Assembly (NCBI GenBank): GCA_949825045.1
Contig: OX463818.1
Coordinates: forward strand, 32,442,906 to 32,506,905
DNA length: 64,000 nucleotides
DNA from: Argyresthia goedartella
Lineage: Eukaryota; Arthropoda; Insecta; Lepidoptera; Argyresthiidae
Direction: 5' to 3'
Part shown: positions 55,745-64,000 of the stretch, piece after piece
How positions within the stretch are numbered: the stretch's first letter is position 1
Layout of the letters: each line of letters starts with the position of its first letter
Notes under the pieces: model-generated
Databases searched by the model: none
Told to the model about the DNA's origin: nothing
The model's input: only the letters and a program-made list of their open reading frames with translations
Position numbers and translations under genes: made by a program

Positions 55745-58700
55745 CTGAACACATCAAAGAGAGCTTATGATATGTGTGTAGATAAACTAGTGTATGTATC
55801 TGTACATAATTAGGCATTATGCAGCAGTCACATAAACTACTACAGACAGTTGCTAAATCAATTAAAGTTTAAATTGATATATATCACTTGCTATTTATGT
55901 GGATATTCCATTGATATTTTGCGGTTTTTGCCATTGTTGTACTATAGATTCAGCAGATGAATGTTTACTGACAAAGAAAGGTAGCTGGGAGCTGAACACA
56001 TCAAAGAGAGCTTATGATATGTGTGTAGATAAACTAGTGTATGTAACTGTACATAATTAGGCATTATGCAGCAGTCACATAAACTACTACAGACAGTTGC
56101 TAAATCAATTAAAGTTTAAATTGATATATATCACTTGCTATTTATGTGGATATTCCATTGATATTTTGCGGTTTTTGCCATTGTTGTACTATAGATTCAG
56201 CAGATGAATGTTTACTGACAAAGAAAGGTAGCTGGGAGCTGAACACATCAAAGAGAGCTTATGATATGTGTGTAGATAAACTAGTGTATGTAACTGTACA
56301 TAATTAGGCATTATGCAGCAGTCACATAAACTACTACAGACAGTTGCTAAATCAATTAAAGTTTAAATTGATATATATCACTTGCTATTTATGTGGATAT
56401 TCCATTGATATTTTGCGGTTTTTGCCATTGTTGTACTATAGATTCAGCAGATGAATGTTTACTGACAAATAAAGGTAGCTGGGAGCTGAACACATCAAAG
56501 AGAGCTTATGATATGTGTGTAGATAAACTAGTGTATGTAACTGTACATAATTAGGCATTATGCAGCAGTCACATAAACTACTACAGACAGTTGCTAAATC
56601 AATTAAAGTTTAAATTGATATATATCACTTGCTATTTATGTGGATATTCCATTGATATTTTGCGGTTTTTGCCATTGTTGTACTATAGATTCAGCAGATG
56701 AATGTTTACTGACAAATAAAGGTAGCTGGGAGCTGAACACATCAAAGAGAGCTTATGATATGTGTGTAGATAAACTAGTGTATGTAACTGTACATAATTA
56801 GGCATTATGCAGCAGTCACATAAACTACTACAGACAGTTGCTAAATCAATTAAAGTTTAAATTGATATATATCACTTGCTATTTATGTGGATATTCCATT
56901 GATATTTTGCGGTTTTTGCCATTGTTGTACTATAGATTCAGCAGATGAATGTTTACTGACAAAGAAAGGTAGCTGGGAGCTGAACACATCAAAGAGAGCT
57001 TATGATATGTGTGTAGATAAACTAGTGTATGTAACTGTACATAATTAGGCATTATGCAGCAGTCACATAAACTACTACAGACAGTTGCTAAATCAATTAA
57101 AGTTTAAATTGATATATATCACTTGCTATTTATGTGGATATTCCATTGATATTTTGCGGTTTTTGCCATTGTTGTACTATAGATTCAGCAGATGAATGTT
57201 TACTGACAAATAAAGGTAGCTGGGAGCTGAACACATCAAAGAGAGCTTATGATATGTGTGTAGATAAACTAGTGTATGTAACTGTACATAATTAGGCATT
57301 ATGCAGCAGTCACATAAACTACTACAGACAGTTGCTAAATCAATTAAAGTTTAAATTGATATATATCACTTGCTATTTATGTGGATATTCCATTGATATT
57401 TTGCGGTTTTTGCCATTGTTGTACTATAGATTCAGCAGATGAATGTTTACTGACAAAGAAAGGTAGCTGGGAGCTGAACACATCAAAGAGAGCTTATGAT
57501 ATGTGTGTAGATAAACTAGTGTATGTAACTGTACATAATTAGGCATTATGCAGCAGTCACATAAACTACTACAGACAGTTGCTAAATCAATTAAAGTTTA
57601 AATTGATATATATCACTTGCTATTTATGTGGATATTCCATTGATATTTTGCGGTTTTTGCCATTGTTGTACTATAGATTCAGCAGATGAATGTTTACTGA
57701 CAAAGAAAGGTAGCTGGGAGCTGAACACATCAAAGAGAGCTTATGATATGTGTGTAGATAAACTAGTGTATGTAACTGTACATAATTAGGCATTATGCAG
57801 CAGTCACATAAACTACTACAGACAGTTGCTAAATCAATTAAAGTTTAAATTGATATATATCACTTGCTATTTATGTGGATATTCCATTGATATTTTGCGG
57901 TTTTTGCCATTGTTGTACTATAGATTCAGCAGATGAATGTTTACTGACAAAGAAAGGTAGCTGGGAGCTGAACACATCAAAGAGAGCTTATGATATGTGT
58001 GTAGATAAACTAGTGTATGTAACTGTACATAATTAGGCATTATGCAGCAGTCACATAAACTACTACAGACAGTTGCTAAATCAATTAAAGTTTAAATTGA
58101 TATATATCACTTGCTATTTATGTGGATATTCCATTGATATTTTGCGGTTTTTGCCATTGTTGTACTATAGATTCAGCAGATGAATGTTTACTGACAAAGA
58201 AAGGTAGCTGGGAGCTGAACACATCAAAGAGAGCTTATGATATGTGTGTAGATAAACTAGTGTATGTAACTGTACATAATTAGGCATTATGCAGCAGTCA
58301 CATAAACTACTACAGACAGTTGCTAAATCAATTAAAGTTTAAATTGATATATATCACTTGCTATTTATGTGGATATTCCATTGATATTTTGCGGTTTTTG
58401 CCATTGTTGTACTATAGATTCAGCAGATGAATGTTTACTGACAAAGAAAGGTAGCTGGGAGCTGAACACATCAAAGAGAGCTTATGATATGTGTGTAGAT
58501 AAACTAGTGTATGTAACTGTACATAATTAGGCATTATGCAGCAGTCACATAAACTACTACAGACAGTTGCTAAATCAATTAAAGTTTAAATTGATATATA
58601 TCACTTGCTATTTATGTGGATATTCCATTGATATTTTGCGGTTTTTGCCATTGTTGTACTATAGATTCAGCAGATGAATGTTTACTGACAAAGAAAGGTA

Positions 58701-61700
58701 GCTGGGAGCTGAACACATCAAAGAGAGCTTATGATATGTGTGTAGATAAACTAGTGTATGTAACTGTACATAATTAGGCATTATGCAGCAGTCACATAAA
58801 CTACTACAGACAGTTGCTAAATCAATTAAAGTTTAAATTGATATATATCACTTGCTATTTATGTGGATATTCCATTGATATTTTGCGGTTTTTGCCATTG
58901 TTGTACTATAGATTCAGCAGATGAATGTTTACTGACAAATAAAGGTAGCTGGGAGCTGAACACATCAAAGAGAGCTTATGATATGTGTGTAGATAAACTA
59001 GTGTATGTAACTGTACATAATTAGGCATTATGCAGCAGTCACATAAACTACTACAGACAGTTGCTAAATCAATTAAAGTTTAAATTGATATATATCACTT
59101 GCTATTTATGTGGATATTCCATTGATATTTTGCGGTTTTTGCCATTGTTGTACTATAGATTCAGCAGATGAATGTTTACTGACAAAGAAAGGTAGCTGGG
59201 AGCTGAACATATCAAAGAGAGCTTATGATATGTGTGTAGATAAACTAGTGTATGTAACTGTACATAATTAGGCATTATGCAGCAGTCACATAAACTACTA
59301 CAGACAGTTGCTAAATCAATTAAAGTTTAAATTGATATATATCACTTGCTATTTATGTGGATATTCCATTGATATTTTGCGGTTTTTGCCATTGTTGTAC
59401 TATAGATTCAGCAGATGAATGTTTACTGACAAAGAAAGGTAGCTGGGAGCTGAACACATCAAAGAGAGCTTATGATATGTGTGTAGATAAACTAGTGTAT
59501 GTAACTGTACATAATTAGGCATTATGCAGCAGTCACATAAACTACTACAGACAGTTGCTAAATCAATTAAAGTTTAAATTGATATATATCACTTGCTATT
59601 TATGTGGATATTCCATTGATATTTTGCGGTTTTTGCCATTGTTGTACTATAGATTCAGCAGATGAATGTTTACTGACAAAGAAAGGTAGCTGGGAGCTGA
59701 ACACATCAAAGAGAGCTTATGATATGTGTGTAGATAAACTAGTGTATGTAACTGTACATAATTAGGCATTATGCAGCAGTCACATAAACTACTACAGACA
59801 GTTGCTAAATCAATTAAAGTTTAAATTGATATATATCACTTGCTATTTATGTGGATATTCCATTGATATTTTGCGGTTTTTGCCATTGTTGTACTATAGA
59901 TTCAGCAGATGAATGTTTACTGACAAAGAAAGGTAGCTGGGAGCTGAACACATCAAAGAGAGCTTATGATATGTGTGTAGATAAACTAGTGTATGTAACT
60001 GTACATAATTAGGCATTATGCAGCAGTCACATAAACTACTACAGACAGTTGCTAAATCAATTAAAGTTTAAATTGATATATATCACTTGCTATTTATGTG
60101 GATATTCCATTGATATTTTGCGGTTTTTGCCATTGTTGTACTATAGATTCAGCAGATGAATGTTTACTGACAAATAAAGGTAGCTGGGAGCTGAACACAT
60201 CAAAGAGAGCTTATGATATGTGTGTAGATAAACTAGTGTATGTAACTGTACATAATTAGGCATTATGCAGCAGTCACATAAACTACTACAGACAGTTGCT
60301 AAATCAATTAAAGTTTAAATTGATATATATCACTTGCTATTTATGTGGATATTCCATTGATATTTTGCGGTTTTTGCCATTGTTGTACTATAGATTCAGC
60401 AGATGAATGTTTACTGACAAAGAAAGGTAGCTGGGAGCTGAACACATCAAAGAGAGCTTATGATATGTGTGTAGATAAACTAGTGTATGTAACTGTACAT
60501 AATTAGGCATTATGCAGCAGTCACATAAACTACTACAGACAGTTGCTAAATCAATTAAAGTTTAAATTGATATATATCACTTGCTATTTATGTGGATATT
60601 CCATTGATATTTTGCGGTTTTTGCCATTGTTGTACTATAGATTCAGCAGATGAATGTTTACTGACAAATAAAGGTAGCTGGGAGCTGAACACATCAAAGA
60701 GAGCTTATGATATGTGTGTAGATAAACTAGTGTATGTAACTGTACATAATTAGGCATTATGCAGCAGTCACATAAACTACTACAGACAGTTGCTAAATCA
60801 ATTAAAGTTTAAATTGATATATATCACTTGCTATTTATGTGGATATTCCATTGATATTTTGCGGTTTTTGCCATTGTTGTACTATAGATTCAGCAGATGA
60901 ATGTTTACTGACAAAGAAAGGTAGCTGGGAGCTGAACACATCAAAGAGAGCTTATGATATGTGTGTAGATAAACTAGTGTATGTAACTGTACATAATTAG
61001 GCATTATGCAGCAGTCACATAAACTACTACAGACAGTTGCTAAATCAATTAAAGTTTAAATTGATATATATCACTTGCTATTTATGTGGATATTCCATTG
61101 ATATTTTGCGGTTTTTGCCATTGTTGTACTATAGATTCAGCAGATGAATGTTTACTGACAAAGAAAGGTAGCTGGGAGCTGAACACATCAAAGAGAGCTT
61201 ATGATATGTGTGTAGATAAACTAGTGTATGTAACTGTACATAATTAGGCATTATGCAGCAGTCACATAAACTACTACAGACAGTTGCTAAATCAATTAAA
61301 GTTTAAATTGATATATATCACTTGCTATTTATGTGGATATTCCATTGATATTTTGCGGTTTTTGCCATTGTTGTACTATAGATTCAGCAGATGAATGTTT
61401 ACTGACAAAGAAAGGTAGCTGGGAGCTGAACACATCAAAGAGAGCTTATGATATGTGTGTAGATAAACTAGTGTATGTAACTGTACATAATTAGGCATTA
61501 TGCAGCAGTCACATAAACTACTACAGACAGTTGCTAAATCAATTAAAGTTTAAATTGATATATATCACTTGCTATTTATGTGGATATTCCATTGATATTT
61601 TGCGGTTTTTGCCATTGTTGTACTATAGATTCAGCAGATGAATGTTTACTGACAAAGAAAGGTAGCTGGGAGCTGAACACATCAAAGAGAGCTTATGATA

Positions 61701-64000
61701 TGTGTGTAGATAAACTAGTGTATGTAACTGTACATAATTAGGCATTATGCAGCAGTCACATAAACTACTACAGACAGTTGCTAAATCAATTAAAGTTTAA
61801 ATTGATATATATCACTTGCTATTTATGTGGATATTCCATTGATATTTTGCGGTTTTTGCCATTGTTGTACTATAGATTCAGCAGATGAATGTTTACTGAC
61901 AAAGAAAGGTAGCTGGGAGCTGAACACATCAAAGAGAGCTTATGATATGTGTGTAGATAAACTAGTGTATGTAACTGTACATAATTAGGCATTATGCAGC
62001 AGTCACATAAACTACTACAGACAGTTGCTAAATCAATTAAAGTTTAAATTGATATATATCACTTGCTATTTATGTGGATATTCCATTGATATTTTGCGGT
62101 TTTTGCCATTGTTGTACTATAGATTCAGCAGATGAATGTTTACTGACAAAGAAAGGTAGCTGGGAGCTGAACACATCAAAGAGAGCTTATGATATGTGTG
62201 TAGATAAACTAGTGTATGTAACTGTACATAATTAGGCATTATGCAGCAGTCACATAAACTACTACAGACAGTTGCTAAATCAATTAAAGTTTAAATTGAT
62301 ATATATCACTTGCTATTTATGTGGATATTCCATTGATATTTTGCGGTTTTTGCCATTGTTGTACTATAGATTCAGCAGATGAATGTTTACTGACAAAGAA
62401 AGGTAGCTGGGAGCTGAACACATCAAAGAGAGCTTATGATATGTGTGTAGATAAACTAGTGTATGTAACTGTACATAATTAGGCATTATGCAGCAGTCAC
62501 ATAAACTACTACAGACAGTTGCTAAATCAATTAAAGTTTAAATTGATATATATCACTTGCTATTTATGTGGATATTCCATTGATATTTTGCGGTTTTTGC
62601 CATTGTTGTACTATAGATTCAGCAGATGAATGTTTACTGACAAAGAAAGGTAGCTGGGAGCTGAACACATCAAAGAGAGCTTATGATATGTGTGTAGATA
62701 AACTAGTGTATGTAACTGTACATAATTAGGCATTATGCAGCAGTCACATAAACTACTACAGACAGTTGCTAAATCAATTAAAGTTTAAATTGATATATAT
62801 CACTTGCTATTTATGTGGATATTCCATTGATATTTTGCGGTTTTTGCCATTGTTGTACTATAGATTCAGCAGATGAATGTTTACTGACAAATAAAGGTAG
62901 CTGGGAGCTGAACACATCAAAGAGAGCTTATGATATGTGTGTAGATAAACTAGTGTATGTAACTGTACATAATTAGGCATTATGCAGCAGTCACATAAAC
63001 TACTACAGACAGTTGCTAAATCAATTAAAGTTTAAATTGATATATATCACTTGCTATTTATGTGGATATTCCATTGATATTTTGCGGTTTTTGCCATTGT
63101 TGTACTATAGATTCAGCAGATGAATGTTTACTGACAAAGAAAGGTAGCTGGGAGCTGAACACATCAAAGAGAGCTTATGATATGTGTGTAGATAAACTAG
63201 TGTATGTAACTGTACATAATTAGGCATTATGCAGCAGTCACATAAACTACTACAGACAGTTGCTAAATCAATTAAAGTTTAAATTGATATATATCACTTG
63301 CTATTTATGTGGATATTCCATTGATATTTTGCGGTTTTTGCCATTGTTGTACTATAGATTCAGCAGATGAATGTTTACTGACAAAGAAAGGTAGCTGGGA
63401 GCTGAACACATCAAAGAGAGCTTATGATATGTGTGTAGATAAACTAGTGTATGTAACTGTACATAATTAGGCATTATGCAGCAGTCACATAAACTACTAC
63501 AGACAGTTGCTAAATCAATTAAAGTTTAAATTGATATATATCACTTGCTATTTATGTGGATATTCCATTGATATTTTGCGGTTTTTGCCATTGTTGTACT
63601 ATAGATTCAGCAGATGAATGTTTACTGACAAAGAAAGGTAGCTGGGAGCTGAACACATCAAAGAGAGCTTATGATATGTGTGTAGATAAACTAGTGTATG
63701 TAACTGTACATAATTAGGCATTATGCAGCAGTCACATAAACTACTACAGACAGTTGCTAAATCAATTAAAGTTTAAATTGATATATATCACTTGCTATTT
63801 ATGTGGATATTCCATTGATATTTTGCGGTTTTTGCCATTGTTGTACTATAGATTCAGCAGATGAATGTTTACTGACAAAGAAAGGTAGCTGGGAGCTGAA
63901 CACATCAAAGAGAGCTTATGATATGTGTGTAGATAAACTAGTGTATGTAACTGTACATAATTAGGCATTATGCAGCAGTCACATAAACTACTACAGACAG
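55745..64000 (+). repeat. Satellite DNA array, 247-bp unit, at least 33 copies
   Basis: Direct tandem repeats begin abruptly at CTGAACACATC (55745) and continue past the window end. The landmark GAACACATC recurs at 55747, 55994, 56241, 56488 and, without any length change, at 63651 and 63898. Every unit is therefore exactly 247 bp. The unit is AT-rich and has no open frame. It contains a small dyad ATCAATT-AAAGTTTA-AATTGAT. Variation is minimal: a G/T site near the unit end (T in units 3, 4, 6, 13, 18, 20 and 29), one C-to-T near 59210, and one T in the first unit near 55798. Such homogeneity indicates recent amplification or ongoing homogenisation. Confidence 0.97.

Noticed and set aside
55745..64000. 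CRISPR array
   Set aside because: Repeats are contiguous 247-bp units with no unique spacers, in a eukaryotic genome.

Overview
The window looks like a repeat-dense stretch of an insect genome, most likely a moth or butterfly. Coding parts are interrupted by canonical GT-AG introns and the DNA is AT-rich. Almost every long reading frame is a transposable-element protein of a type common in Lepidoptera. A Lep1-like Helitron (11945-12171) and a classical six-cysteine insect odorant-binding protein (51733-52311, minus) support this. The species cannot be named from the sequence.

Layout. 1-7.3 kb: a degraded pogo/Tigger transposon. It is split between its transposase core and its PHD-finger tail by a 4.77-kb DNA transposon (1819-6589) with an intact 1070-aa DDE-type protein, matching terminal inverted repeats and a 4-bp CTAT target duplication. 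7.5-11.9 kb: an endogenous fragment of a mononegavirus-type L protein abuts a Transib/RAG1-like transposase pseudogene, and a piggyBac element sits inside the latter. 11.9-15.5 kb: Helitron, foldback and GC-rich repeats. 15.5-20.2 kb: a CR1-group LINE, possibly inside a hAT-like repeat. 22-27.6 kb: an RNase H-bearing I-group LINE. 27.6-37.5 kb: a PIF/Harbinger element with a spliced transposase on plus and a spliced Myb/SANT-like gene on minus; a 5.4-kb CR1-like LINE whose ORF1 has PHD and esterase domains interrupts the first Myb exon. 37.8-49.1 kb: LINE fragments, a THAP-containing 84-bp-TIR MITE, two fused LINE copies and a second I-group LINE. 49.2-51.4 kb: a deleted hAT element with perfect 8-bp duplications, then an unclassified 1.05-kb TIR element with its own 104-aa ORF. 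51.7-53.7 kb: the only likely host genes, an OBP ending in KDEL and a PH-like single-exon ORF. 55745-64000: a satellite array of exact 247-bp units running off the end.

Most of the window is a record of nested insertion: Sola-like in pogo, piggyBac in Transib, LINE in Harbinger. The relative order of these events can be read from interrupted reading frames. Assignments to TE superfamilies rest on recognised motifs and structure, not on database searches.
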